Shown: positions 8,869 through 17,470, numbered from the stretch's first letter. The stretch: DNA of 64,000 bases from JABGPL01 sp964387885 (GCA_964387885.1 CAYLYZ010000003.1:1-64000); one strand, 5' to 3'. The notes: generated by a model not told the origin, from the letters alone. Made by a program: numbers and translations.

Positions 8869-10437
8869 CTAACTTTTTCCCTTCATTGTTACAACGGGCA
8901 AAACCATTTCATCAAGGGAAATTCCTCCGTGTTGAAAACTATTCCTATAAATATCGAGATATTTATGGTAGTTCGTCGGGTAAACAAAAAAATAATCTTC
9001 TCGGGCGAGAATATATTCAGTGTTTACTCCACGGCGCGGAAGCCCCCATTCCTCCGGTTTCTTTATTTTAATGGAATGTTTAGAATCTGTACGAAGATTT
9101 CTACCATGTTTATATCTAAGGCTCGTTGATGTTTGTTTATCTCCGACTACCTTGGCACCGCGTCTTCCCCGCAATGATCCGTGATCAGATGTCAACAGTA
9201 CATATCCCCCGGAATCGAGATATGCCTGGATAATTCTATATAATGCTGAATGCTGAAACCACGCTTTTGTAACCGACCTGAAAGCTGACTCATCCGGCAG
9301 CATTTCTTTTAATACTTCTACTCTTTGACGAGTGTGGATCAATATATCAACGAAGTTGTAGACCATTGCAGTTAGAGGCATATTTACATAGTCCTGAATT
9401 TTTCGCTCAAACTCGGAAAGTTCCTCAACTTCAAGCACTTTCACATATTTTGACTCAGGTTTCAACTCAATTGTTCGTCTACTGAGAATATTATTCAGGA
9501 ATTGGTGTTCGAATCGGTTCGAGGAAGCTTCGTCCTCATCATTATCCGTCCATAGATCGGGATGTACCCTTTCGAGCTCAGATGGCATAAGACCGCTGAA
9601 CAATGCATTGCGTGAATAGGGTGTCGCTGTTGGCAATATGGAGAAATAGCTATCCCGATTAACATTGTACTGGGATGTTAGAAGAGATTCTATCGCCATC
9701 CATTGATCTAATCTAAGGCAATCAACAACTAAGAAGAGAACCGGTTTCTTCTCTTTTAACAATGGGATCAGCCATTTATCTATGATATCAACTGATATTG
9801 GAGGTCGATTATCCGCCTCAACATTCAACCAGTCTCGGTATTCCCTTTCGATCCACTTTGCAAACTGACGGTCTGCTTCGAGTCGCGCATCATATATCAT
9901 CTCTCCCAGATCCGAATCACCGAGATCATCAATTCTCTGTTCCCATGTACATAATTTATTCTGAAGCTCAAACCACCCATGCGCATCAAGATCACTATCA
10001 ATCATTTGTGATAATTTCGCAAATTCCCGTGCCCAATTCTGTGAAAACTGTGATGCAGAAATGGTTTTTGAATCAAGTGTTCTTTTGAGGACGGATAATA
10101 CTTGAGAGGGATTTACTGGTTTAGTTAAAAAGCCATCGATTTGGGAACCAATTGCTTGATCCATTAGCTCTTCAGCTTCATCTTTCGTAACCATTACAAC
10201 TGGCAACTCCGAATGGATTTCCTTTATCTGCCTTAATACTTCAAGCCCCTCCATTACAGGCATTTGCTCATCGAGTAGTACAAGGTCAAACTGCTGATTG
10301 TTGATTAGTTCAAGCGCATCAGGGCCATTGGTAGCCGATGTAATTTCGTAATTTCGACTGCTGAGGTACAAAATGTGAGATTTTAGCAGGTCAATCTCAT
10401 CATCTACCCAGAGAATTTTTCGTTTTTCTAATGACAT
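8869..10437 (-). CDS. porX: PorX-type response regulator with alkaline-phosphatase-superfamily (PglZ) domain
   Basis: A 522-residue protein. The receiver domain (1-120) has D12, D13, phosphoacceptor D56 and K106. A helical linker follows, then a phosphatase-fold domain (about 220-520) with the metal and nucleophile residues expected in PorX: D239 (VVDCLRLD), the Thr pair in LPTATPYSR (T270/T272), D418-H419 in TSDHG, and H503 in FQHGG. In Bacteroidetes, PorX works with the PorY kinase and controls type IX secretion, and the enzyme domain hydrolyses oligonucleotides. No porY and no T9SS structural gene are in this window. It is the last gene of a seven-gene minus-strand run. Confidence 0.9.
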   Translation of the reverse strand: MSLEKRKILWVDDEIDLLKSHILYLSSRNYEITSATNGPDALELINNQQFDLVLLDEQMPVMEGLEVLRQIKEIHSELPVVMVTKDEAEELMDQAIGSQIDGFLTKPVNPSQVLSVLKRTLDSKTISASQFSQNWAREFAKLSQMIDSDLDAHGWFELQNKLCTWEQRIDDLGDSDLGEMIYDARLEADRQFAKWIEREYRDWLNVEADNRPPISVDIIDKWLIPLLKEKKPVLFLVVDCLRLDQWMAIESLLTSQYNVNRDSYFSILPTATPYSRNALFSGLMPSELERVHPDLWTDNDEDEASSNRFEHQFLNNILSRRTIELKPESKYVKVLEVEELSEFERKIQDYVNMPLTAMVYNFVDILIHTRQRVEVLKEMLPDESAFRSVTKAWFQHSALYRIIQAYLDSGGYVLLTSDHGSLRGRRGAKVVGDKQTSTSLRYKHGRNLRTDSKHSIKIKKPEEWGLPRRGVNTEYILAREDYFFVYPTNYHKYLDIYRNSFQHGGISLDEMVLPVVTMKGKS

Positions 10438-10455
10438 TAAGTAACTGGTTTTGGA

Positions 10456-10743
10456 TCAGTAGTTTTTAAATCCGGCTTCTTCACTGAAACAAGCTGGACA
10501 GGGTTCTACATATCTGTTTCTGGCGTTTTGCAGCTCAGTGATTAAGGTATCACCTCTTATGCATGCACAGAACACCTGGTGATAACGATTATCATCGAGT
10601 GTAATTGCTACCTCAGAATGTGGATCAGTCATTGTTTCAAGTCTGCTCACCATGCGGTTTGCAGAGTTATTAAGAATCACAATCACAAGTATGAGTATCA
10701 CACCGAGTACAATCGGAATTGCCCAGCGAATCTTCTCGTTGAT
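10456..10743 (-). CDS. Small membrane-anchored protein with H-x3-C...C-x2-C motif (third of three)
   Basis: A transmembrane helix is followed by a periplasmic or cytoplasmic tail with YHQVFCACI and PCPAC. The same motif occurs in the genes at 11200 and 11541, so the three are paralogues and may bind a metal. The start is uncertain. GTG at 10701 (81 residues) would leave only half a helix and has no ribosome site. ATC at 10743, six bases after AAAAGGGG, gives 95 residues beginning NEKIRW plus a full helix. No ATG, GTG or TTG lies upstream of 10701 before the in-frame stop at 10762. It ends 18 bases before porX. Confidence 0.65.
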   Translation of the reverse strand: MNEKIRWAIPIVLGVILILVIVILNNSANRMVSRLETMTDPHSEVAITLDDNRYHQVFCACIRGDTLITELQNARNRYVEPCPACFSEEAGFKNY

Positions 10744-10765
10744 ATCAATCCCCTTTTGAACTTAC

Positions 10766-11119
10766 CTATTCTTTATAAGTTCCCAGACCATCTCGTTCCT
10801 TTTCCATTTCCTCCTGTCTTGCCTGTGCTAAAGCCATCGCTTCAATAGCCCAGTCTTTTGCTTTTTGAGCCATGTCCCTCGCTTCGTTCACCTTGCCCTC
10901 TTTGGCAAGTATACAGGCTTCATCAAACGCCTTCTGAGCTTTTACATATTCGCGTTCAGCCCAAAATGCAGCTTTATAATTATCGGCACTGTTCAGAGCT
11001 TTCTCTGCACGTTTTAAATCCCATTTGGCTGAAAAATCACAACCTGAAATAATTGCAGTCAAAACAATTAAGAATGAGATTAGAGATATTGTCTTTCGTT
11101 TTTTCACTTTACTGCTCAT
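10766..11119 (-). CDS. Small helical lipoprotein (DUF4398-like)
   Basis: A 117-residue protein with a basic head, a hydrophobic segment and the lipobox IISGC (Cys 27). The mature part is almost entirely charged helix with repeated Ala-rich heptads (KAAFWAEREY, KAQKAFDEA, ARDMAQKAKDW), the pattern of short TPR-like or DUF4398-type lipoproteins. GAGGT lies four bases before the ATG. It is placed between the second and third small Cys-motif membrane proteins in the porX run. The role is unknown; it probably sits on a membrane facing the periplasm. Confidence 0.75.
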   Translation of the reverse strand: MSSKVKKRKTISLISFLIVLTAIISGCDFSAKWDLKRAEKALNSADNYKAAFWAEREYVKAQKAFDEACILAKEGKVNEARDMAQKAKDWAIEAMALAQARQEEMEKERDGLGTYKE

Positions 11120-11199
11120 CCATACCTCGATTGTACCTTCCTAAACTATGTTAAATAACGGACAAACATATCAGACCTCTTGAATCAACAGGGATGATT

Positions 11200-11502
11200 C
11201 TATTCCACACATTGACTGCAAGGTTCAAATTCAAGATTTTCTGCCTTCTCCAACGTCATCTTCTTTGATGTCTTCCCAATCCAGGAACATGACGGATCGT
11301 GATATAGACTGTCCCCAAAAGTTACTTTTACCATATCTGGTTCAACAACACTTCCCGGACTTGATGGTCTATTTTGAATCGCAGTTACGAATTCATCATC
11401 AGTCTCTTCGGATTGTTTTTCAGGATCAATAGATCTCAACATAAATACTGCGAGAAATACAAGTACTAATCCTATGGCAATAACAATCAGATATTTTATC
11501 AT
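11200..11502 (-). CDS. Small membrane-anchored protein with H-x3-C...C-x2-C motif (second of three)
   Basis: A 100-residue protein. Residues 3-22 form a transmembrane helix, then comes an acidic low-complexity linker, then a C-terminal module with SLYHDPSCSWI and EPCSQC. His, Cys and a terminal CxxC in this spacing resemble the small Zn-binding module of Ada-type proteins and many short proteins with a YH-x-P-x-C signature. It is the clearest member of the three-gene family here. It follows the 11541 gene by 38 bases in the same run. Confidence 0.75.
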   Translation of the reverse strand: MIKYLIVIAIGLVLVFLAVFMLRSIDPEKQSEETDDEFVTAIQNRPSSPGSVVEPDMVKVTFGDSLYHDPSCSWIGKTSKKMTLEKAENLEFEPCSQCVE

Positions 11503-11540
11503 TTCAACTCCGGATTAAAAGAATTAAAACACCCTCAGAA

Positions 11541-11864
11541 TTATTCATTTATGCAGAGTGGGCAAGATGAATAACCCTTACCTAAAGCCCTGCCATATTT
11601 CATTTTCTCGGTTTCACCTGTATTAGCTGCAATTTCGATACAACCGGGAATATGACACATATTATCACTCAAAGCTACGACGATTTCAGTGCCTGAATCA
11701 AGAAAGTCCGATGTCGGTTGGTCATCTCGCCCGAAATCTCCTCCGGAAAAGAAGGCATTCAAACCGATGATTGATGAAATGATAGCCACTGCAATAAGAG
11801 CGCCAACAAATCGCCAAACCGAAAACTTCCTCTCTTCTTTTAATTTATCTAATATTCCTGACAT
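11541..11864 (-). CDS. Small membrane-anchored protein with H-x3-C...C-x2-C motif (first of three)
   Basis: A 107-residue protein: short basic cytoplasmic head, transmembrane helix at about 16-40, acidic linker, and a C-terminal module with NMCHIPGC and SSCPLC. Its ATG overlaps the stop of the sigma-54 regulator gene (TAATG), so the two are probably translationally coupled and the protein may act in the same pathway. Homology to the genes at 11200 and 10456 is inferred from the shared spacing of His and Cys; the rest of the sequence has diverged strongly. Confidence 0.75.
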   Translation of the reverse strand: MSGILDKLKEERKFSVWRFVGALIAVAIISSIIGLNAFFSGGDFGRDDQPTSDFLDSGTEIVVALSDNMCHIPGCIEIAANTGETEKMKYGRALGKGYSSCPLCINE

Positions 11865-13351
11865 TAGTCAGCAGGAGTATTTTCTTCTTCACGCCACTTT
11901 GCGAGGTTCTTCTGCAGGTACCGACGACTTACACCAAGAATCCTGGCGGCTTCACTCCGATTACCCTGTGCTATCTTCAGTACTCTTTTCAAATGAGCCT
12001 CGACTACACTTTGCAGATCAAGAGTGTCTTCTGAAACAATTGATTCTTCACCATTCCTTTTGACTAAATCCAGATCCTCAGGCTCAATTGAATCTCCAAT
12101 AGCCAAAACAGCTGCACGAGCAAGAACATTTTCCAGCTCACGAACATTCCCCGGCCAATCATATTGAGTAAGTCTTTTCAATGCCGCAAGTGACAGTCTT
12201 CTCGGTGGCTGACCAGTACGGGCTGATACTTTAGCAAGAATGGTAGCCGATAACAACTCAATATCTCCCTCTCTATCCCTGAGAGGTGGTGTTTCAATCG
12301 TTAGAACATTCAATCGATAGAAAAGGTCTTCCCGAAATCTACCTTCCTTAATTTCAACATTCAGGTCTTTATTCGTCGCTGACAATATCCTGACATCTGC
12401 TCTGCGTTCAGTTGGATCACCAAGTCTCTGGTATTCACCATCCTGGAGAAAACGTAATAGCTTTGCTTGAACCTGCCCTGGGACATCGGCAATTTCATCG
12501 AGAAATAGTGTCCCTTTTTCAGCAAGATCCAGCAATCCTGGCTTATCTGCAATAGCACCTGTGAAAGCACCTTTCTTGTAGCCAAACAATTCGCTCTCCA
12601 ACAATTCCGGAGTCAGATTACCACAGAATATTGCCCGGTACGGTTTTTCACTTCTTTGCCCGGAGGAATGTAATGCACGTGCGATAAGTTCTTTACCTGT
12701 CCCACTCGGTCCTGTGATTAATACAGGAAAATCAGCACCGGCTATCCGATCCATACGATCGTATAATCGAGACATAACCTTTGAATCGCCAACAATATCA
12801 GGAAATCTCGATGTAGGAACAATCGCTTCAAGCGCACGTCGAGCTGAATCAAGATCCATTGCTCTTGCCAACGCAAGCGCAGCAAGTGCACCAAACGCTT
12901 CGAGCAGTGGAAGTTGTTCCTCTGTCAGGGTGCCAGTACCCTTCGCATCGAGATACAACGCCCCGATTCGATTCCCGGGTGTCTCAAGTGGGATGCAACA
13001 TGTTGATCGTATTCCGCGGATAATTATCGATTCAGATCCACTGAATCTCGGATCACGAGCCGCATTTGTGGACAACACCGGTCGTCTTTCCTTGAGAGCT
13101 GTATCTACAACCACCCGGGATGGATCACCTTCTGGTAAAGATCCGGGTTCGATTCCACGTTGTTCAACCGGAGCGAATTCACCTTCGGAATTTCGCAGAA
13201 GCATATATCCCCGGTCTACACCACTCACCTCGAAAGCCAGATCAAGTAACCGCGGAATAAGTCGTTTAAGGTCTGGTTCTTCTAATAAGGCTTTTGCTGC
13301 CTCAACGATCAGTCCAAGTCCATCTCTGGCTAATTTGTTATTCTTCGACAT
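11864..13351 (-). CDS. Sigma-54-dependent transcriptional activator with GAF domain
   Basis: A 495-residue protein: GAF sensor (about 20-165), AAA+ ATPase (about 185-410) with Walker A GPSGTGKE, the sigma-54 contact loop GAFTGA and Walker B LFLDEI, then a Fis-type helix-turn-helix at the C-terminus (NRSEAARILGVSRRYLQ). It should open promoters used by RpoN in response to a small molecule bound by GAF. There is no receiver domain, so it is not itself a phosphorelay target. Its start overlaps the upstream lipoprotein gene by 14 bases and its stop overlaps the next gene, placing it firmly in the porX run. Target promoters were not identified. Confidence 0.9.
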   Translation of the reverse strand: MSKNNKLARDGLGLIVEAAKALLEEPDLKRLIPRLLDLAFEVSGVDRGYMLLRNSEGEFAPVEQRGIEPGSLPEGDPSRVVVDTALKERRPVLSTNAARDPRFSGSESIIIRGIRSTCCIPLETPGNRIGALYLDAKGTGTLTEEQLPLLEAFGALAALALARAMDLDSARRALEAIVPTSRFPDIVGDSKVMSRLYDRMDRIAGADFPVLITGPSGTGKELIARALHSSGQRSEKPYRAIFCGNLTPELLESELFGYKKGAFTGAIADKPGLLDLAEKGTLFLDEIADVPGQVQAKLLRFLQDGEYQRLGDPTERRADVRILSATNKDLNVEIKEGRFREDLFYRLNVLTIETPPLRDREGDIELLSATILAKVSARTGQPPRRLSLAALKRLTQYDWPGNVRELENVLARAAVLAIGDSIEPEDLDLVKRNGEESIVSEDTLDLQSVVEAHLKRVLKIAQGNRSEAARILGVSRRYLQKNLAKWREEENTPAD

Positions 13352-14489
13352 AAGGTCTCAAATTAAATTGGAGTTCTTTTGAACGTGCTTCGTTCCCAAA
13401 TTCATCAACAACAGAAATTGTCCATAAAAGGTACTTTGGACCAGAAGGCAAAGGATCATCAGGGCCAACTCTCTGAATTGTGTACTCAACAGTATCTAAA
13501 TCAATCAAAGAATCTGAAAAAACAATTTTGGGGATGTATGAATCCGGAATATGTACAACCTGTATTGAATAAGTAAAGAAATACTTTGTGTCATAAATCT
13601 CCCAAGTGAATGTTAGGTCACCATCAAGAGTATCTGCTGGCAAATCAAATGTCTGCGGGCAATATGATAATACACGAACCAGCCTAATTTCTTCAGACAC
13701 TGACAACCCACCCTTCATGTCTTTGCACCATACTGTATAAGGATGTCCGACCATAGCTTCAACGTTTCGGCCCGGAAGACTGTCATTCGAAGGAAACTCA
13801 CCGAAATAATGTATACCGTCTTCCTGCATTGTCAGTTTGCCGATATTAACCGATTGGTATTGAACCCAAACCGAGTCTATTCCATCTTCATCTGAAACTT
13901 CTGCTTCAACTTCAAAAGTAATGATATAGAAGTTGCCCCAGCGTTCGTAACGTTTTGAACGGATAGCTCCGGAGATATTTGCAGGTTCATTTACCCTGGG
14001 AGTTTCAATTATCAGCTGATTTGAAGCCGGAGAAAGCAATTCATCTTCAGAATAGCTAAACATAACCCAGCAAAGGGTGTCAGTTGAAGGTAGATCAATC
14101 CAGGTAGTTTGAGTTTGACCAACCGGTTTTACTCCCGGTAATTCTCCTGAATACCTGACAGCAATTTCAGTATCAATCCCATCCCAATCTTCAGATCCGC
14201 GGTAAAGAACATATCTGTATGCCCTTTTAGGTGATGACCAACTTAATAGACAACTCAGACCATCGAAACTCCTCACTGTCAGATCTGTTATAGCTTCCGG
14301 AGCTTGAGGCGCATTGTAAGATGGACTGGCTGGATCAAATTGACTGTCACGTGGAGCTTCACATCCGATATATATCAGGCAGATAAAGACGAACACAGCA
14401 ATCAATATTTGTTGAGTTTTTAAATTCAGAGCTTTGACCGGGTTTTGGTTAAAATTCAGCAACATGACTTTTTTGATCTTATCCTTCAT
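13338..14489 (-). CDS. Lipoprotein with fibronectin type III-like domain
   Basis: A 383-residue protein with a long basic leader, a hydrophobic stretch and the lipobox IYIGC. A fibronectin-III-like domain follows (start around PEAITDLTVRSFDG, with LLSWSSP and YVLYRGS). The rest is beta-rich and unrecognised, with FTWEIYDTKYFFTYSIQV suggesting a second Ig-like fold. I place the start at ATG 14489, where AGAAGGA lies nine bases upstream, rather than TTG at 14513. It is probably a cell-surface or periplasmic protein and heads the run leading to porX, overlapping the sigma-54 activator gene by 14 bases. Confidence 0.75.
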   Translation of the reverse strand: MKDKIKKVMLLNFNQNPVKALNLKTQQILIAVFVFICLIYIGCEAPRDSQFDPASPSYNAPQAPEAITDLTVRSFDGLSCLLSWSSPKRAYRYVLYRGSEDWDGIDTEIAVRYSGELPGVKPVGQTQTTWIDLPSTDTLCWVMFSYSEDELLSPASNQLIIETPRVNEPANISGAIRSKRYERWGNFYIITFEVEAEVSDEDGIDSVWVQYQSVNIGKLTMQEDGIHYFGEFPSNDSLPGRNVEAMVGHPYTVWCKDMKGGLSVSEEIRLVRVLSYCPQTFDLPADTLDGDLTFTWEIYDTKYFFTYSIQVVHIPDSYIPKIVFSDSLIDLDTVEYTIQRVGPDDPLPSGPKYLLWTISVVDEFGNEARSKELQFNLRPYVEE

Positions 14490-14729
14490 TTTAATATATC
14501 CTTCTGTAGCCAATGTGTCAAGTTGGGAAGAGATTTCTTGTTAATTGAATCTAATAGTCAAGATGTTTTTTGATTGGCTCTTCTTTTTTCGATATAATTT
14601 CAGAATGTGTGCGGAAAATACTTGCCTTTCCATATTTGCAATATTACAATGTAATCCTGATTTACTTTAATTTAGTGATGAAGTAGATACTTCTCCATAT
14701 ATTACAACAAGTAATTATTCGGATTTGTC
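14490..14729. other. Divergent intergenic region
   Basis: About 240 AT-rich bases between the minus-strand lipoprotein/porX run and the plus-strand zinc-ribbon gene. It must hold promoters for both directions. I see no convincing sigma-70 pair: the nearest sigma-54-like match (GGAAAATACTTGC) has the wrong spacing between GG and GC. No gene is visible. Confidence 0.5.
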
Positions 14730-15113
14730 ATGGTATTTTGTCCAAAATGTAGTGCTGAATACACTGTCGCATTCGATGTGTGTTCTGATTGCGGAGTTGA
14801 TCTGATTACTGAACATCCCCTGGAAATTCCCGAAGATTGTGATGATGGTGACTGGATTGAATTGCACACTTTTCCCGGATACCTTTACGCAAACATGGCT
14901 GTGGAATTACTGATGCGCGAGGGCATCCCTTCGTATTCAATGTCTAATCGCGGATCTTCCGGTTCCTCCGGAGGAAGTGATTATTTAAATTCGAATTCAA
15001 CTGTATACGTTCTGGAACTGGATATGGATCAGGCGATGAGTATAATCGAATTGATAATTGAAGAACTCCCGGGATCATTTGAAGGTGATTTCGATTATGA
15101 TGCTGATGCATAA
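14730..15113 (+). CDS. Zinc-ribbon protein with DUF2007-like domain
   Basis: A 127-residue protein. The N-terminal zinc ribbon has Cys 4, Cys 7, Cys 18 and Cys 21 (CPKC...CSDC). A domain follows (about 40-115) with the pattern seen in DUF2007, a small putative signalling fold: WIELHTFPGYLYANMAVELL, a Ser/Gly-rich loop, then VYVLELDMDQA. The C-terminus is strongly acidic. The biological role of such fusions is unknown. It is a single gene, 152 bases before enolase. Confidence 0.75.
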   Translation: MVFCPKCSAEYTVAFDVCSDCGVDLITEHPLEIPEDCDDGDWIELHTFPGYLYANMAVELLMREGIPSYSMSNRGSSGSSGGSDYLNSNSTVYVLELDMDQAMSIIELIIEELPGSFEGDFDYDADA

Positions 15114-15264
15114 TTATAACTGTTCTTCGATTTAGTTCGCAAAAAACAAACGGCCACAAATAAGCCCGATATTCCACAAACCTAAACGGATAATTCGTGT
15201 TTTGGATTTAGAATAGAGCTTTGATTTGTGACCCAACTCAGAAGTAATTTTCTTAGGAATATAA

Positions 15265-16539
15265 ATGACAGAGATAAGTGACATTTTTGCTCGTGAAATT
15301 CTTGATTCACGTGGAAATCCAACAGTTGAAGTAGAAGCTGTACTAAAAGACGGTTCAATGGGTCGAGCAGCCGTACCCTCGGGTGCATCAACCGGAAAAT
15401 GGGAGGCAGTTGAATTACGTGACCACGAAAACGACCGCTATCTCAAAAAAGGAGTCAGAAACGCAGTAAACAATGTCAATTTGATCATAGCTCCCAAACT
15501 CATGGGAAGATACGCAGAAGACCAAGCTGAAATCGATCATCTGATGCGTGAAATTGACGGCACTGAAAACAAAGGCAAACTTGGGGCAAATGCTATTCTT
15601 GGTGTATCTCTTGCTGTCTGCAAAGCAGCGGCAAAATCATCCGGATTGCAGCTTTACAGATACATTGGGGGAGTAGGAGCTCGAGTCTTACCTGTGCCTA
15701 TGATGAATATCCTCAATGGAGGGCAACACGCTGATAATAATGTCGACATCCAGGAATTTATGGTTTATCCTCACGGATTCGACAAGTTTTCTGATGGATT
15801 GCGTGCTGGTGTTGAGGTGTTCCACCATCTGAAAAAAGTCCTGCATGACAAAGGACTTGCAACCTCAGTAGGTGATGAAGGTGGCTTCGCTCCTGATTTA
15901 AAATCGAATGTTGAAGCCATTGAGTTTATCCTTAAAGCGATAGAGAATGCGGGATATCGACCTGGTGAGGATATCTCATTAACATTGGATGCTGCAGCAA
16001 GCGAATTCTATGATGTCAAAGAGAAAGTGTACAACCTTGCATCGGAAAACAGACTTCTCAGTTCAGAGGAAATGATTGAATATTGGGATGACTTAGTGAA
16101 GAACTACCCAATCGTATCAATAGAAGATGGAATGGACGAAGATGATTGGGACGGATGGTTACACTTGACCGAGAAAATTGGAGATACCGTTCAACTCGTC
16201 GGTGATGATTTGTTTGTAACTAACGTAAGTCGATTAAACAGAGGAATTTCTGAAGGTATCGCCAATTCTATCCTGATCAAACTCAACCAAATTGGGACTG
16301 TCTCGGAAACACTTGATGCTGTAAATCTTGCAACAATGAATGGATACACATCCATTATATCACATAGATCTGGCGAAACCGAAGATACATCAATCGCAGA
16401 TTTGGCAGTTGCTACCGGAGTGGGTCAGATAAAGACGGGTTCGGCAAGCCGTTCTGACCGAATTTGCAAATACAACCAGCTATTACGCATTGAAGAGGAA
16501 TTAGGAGAAAACGCATTATATGGATTCAAACCTGCATAA
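15265..16539 (+). CDS. eno: Enolase
   Basis: Interconverts 2-phosphoglycerate and phosphoenolpyruvate in glycolysis. At 424 residues it is full length. Conserved elements are SGASTGKWEA near residue 40, the catalytic GDEGGFAP region, the magnesium ligands around SIEDGMDEDDW and GDDLFVTN, the catalytic Lys in LIKLNQIGT, and the SHRSGETEDT loop. It is followed with a 20-base overlap by the FtsB-like gene, a neighbour pairing common to many bacteria, so the two are likely cotranscribed. Confidence 0.97.
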   Translation: MTEISDIFAREILDSRGNPTVEVEAVLKDGSMGRAAVPSGASTGKWEAVELRDHENDRYLKKGVRNAVNNVNLIIAPKLMGRYAEDQAEIDHLMREIDGTENKGKLGANAILGVSLAVCKAAAKSSGLQLYRYIGGVGARVLPVPMMNILNGGQHADNNVDIQEFMVYPHGFDKFSDGLRAGVEVFHHLKKVLHDKGLATSVGDEGGFAPDLKSNVEAIEFILKAIENAGYRPGEDISLTLDAAASEFYDVKEKVYNLASENRLLSSEEMIEYWDDLVKNYPIVSIEDGMDEDDWDGWLHLTEKIGDTVQLVGDDLFVTNVSRLNRGISEGIANSILIKLNQIGTVSETLDAVNLATMNGYTSIISHRSGETEDTSIADLAVATGVGQIKTGSASRSDRICKYNQLLRIEEELGENALYGFKPA

Positions 16540-16876
16540 AACTATCGCACATTGGTTTGATTCACCTTTAATAGCATACCTTAAAATACGATACCGTACA
16601 ATTCTAACGATTTGTTTGGTAGTTTTACTTATCCTTGCCTTTCTTTATGCAGGAAATGGTTTAGTACACTCTCTTAAACTCAAGCGTCAGATTAGCATAC
16701 TCGAAGCACAAAACGACTCATTACGTGCAATTAATGAATGGCGAAGACAAAGACTGAAACTTCTGAAAAAGGATGATTCGAGGATAATTGAAGAAGAAGC
16801 CAGAAGACATAATATGAAATATCCCGGAGAGAAGATTTTTCTGATAAATCCACCGGAAGATGATCCTGATGAATAG
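16520..16876 (+). CDS. FtsB/DivIC-family cell division protein
   Basis: A 118-residue bitopic membrane protein: short cytoplasmic head, transmembrane helix at about 29-48, a coiled coil at about 50-80 (LKRQISILEAQNDSL), and the conserved ending ARRHNMKYPGEKIFLI. Proteins of this family join FtsL and FtsQ at the division septum. The start lies inside the last codons of enolase. It is placed with eno as in many genomes. FtsB and DivIC cannot be told apart by sequence here. Confidence 0.88.
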   Translation: MDSNLHKTIAHWFDSPLIAYLKIRYRTILTICLVVLLILAFLYAGNGLVHSLKLKRQISILEAQNDSLRAINEWRRQRLKLLKKDDSRIIEEEARRHNMKYPGEKIFLINPPEDDPDE

Positions 16877-16903
16877 AGATTACAGCAATTCAGGATTCAC
16901 CAA

Positions 16904-17437
16904 ATGACAGGATTAGGAGATAAAATCCGGTCATTACGATTGGCTCGTAAAATGACTCTGGCGCAACTTGCCTCCAAAACAAGTGTTACTGCTGTTACAA
17001 TCCATAATATTGAGCATAATGCCTTCGAACCAAAGGTTAATACGATCTTAGAACTTAGTGATGCCCTGGAAGTCCCGATCCAACACCTTATTGATCCTCA
17101 GGAAGTCGAATTATTCCAATTAGTTCGTACATTTTCTTCAAGGCAACGTCCTTCACCTCGCAAACTCCGGCAGAAAAACCTACCAAATTTTTCAAGAATT
17201 GAATTAAAATCCGGATTAGAAAAGCAGCTTCAATCAGCTCCGGGCATTTTATTGAGCCTGCATTTAGTATTTGGGAGGGTGGATATCCTGTCCTCAGAAA
17301 AAAGTGCATCGCTTATCACGGGCGATACATTGCACCTTGAGTTGTTCAACTCGGCAACGATTTCCGCACGTGAAAACTCGCTTATTATCAGTGTTTCATC
17401 GTTTAGAGAACGATTATCCAATCGAAGGAAGAGTTGA
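16904..17437 (+). CDS. XRE-family regulator with C-terminal cupin-like part
   Basis: A 177-residue protein. Residues 5-60 are a helix-turn-helix of the Cro/CI type (MTLAQLASKTSVTAVTIHNI). The C-terminal 70 residues look like a small beta barrel (cupin-like), the usual partner in this family for sensing small ligands, but no metal-binding His set is clear. It begins 27 bases after the FtsB-like gene in what is probably the same transcript. A palindromic repeat arm starts within its stop codon. Confidence 0.8.
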   Translation: MTGLGDKIRSLRLARKMTLAQLASKTSVTAVTIHNIEHNAFEPKVNTILELSDALEVPIQHLIDPQEVELFQLVRTFSSRQRPSPRKLRQKNLPNFSRIELKSGLEKQLQSAPGILLSLHLVFGRVDILSSEKSASLITGDTLHLELFNSATISARENSLIISVSSFRERLSNRRKS

Positions 17438-17470
17438 GAGATTGCTTCGATTCACTCGCAATGACATAAC
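17436..17470. repeat. Solo arm of the 2048-2129 repeat family
   Basis: The stretch GAGATTGCTTCGATTCACTC and the following GCAATGAC match the right arm at 2101-2129 with scattered differences. There is no matching left arm. It begins at the stop codon of the XRE gene and precedes the terminator, so it lies in the 3' untranslated region. Confidence 0.65.

Noticed and set aside
12714..13382. Plus-strand frame of 222 codons opposite the sigma-54 activator
   Set aside because: It mirrors the GAF/AAA coding sequence; Ser/Arg-rich composition is typical of antisense frames.
14514..14729. Sigma-54 promoter for the porX locus
   Set aside because: The only GG...GC candidate (GGAAAATACTTGC) has nine instead of ten bases between the GG and GC and lies on the wrong strand for that locus.
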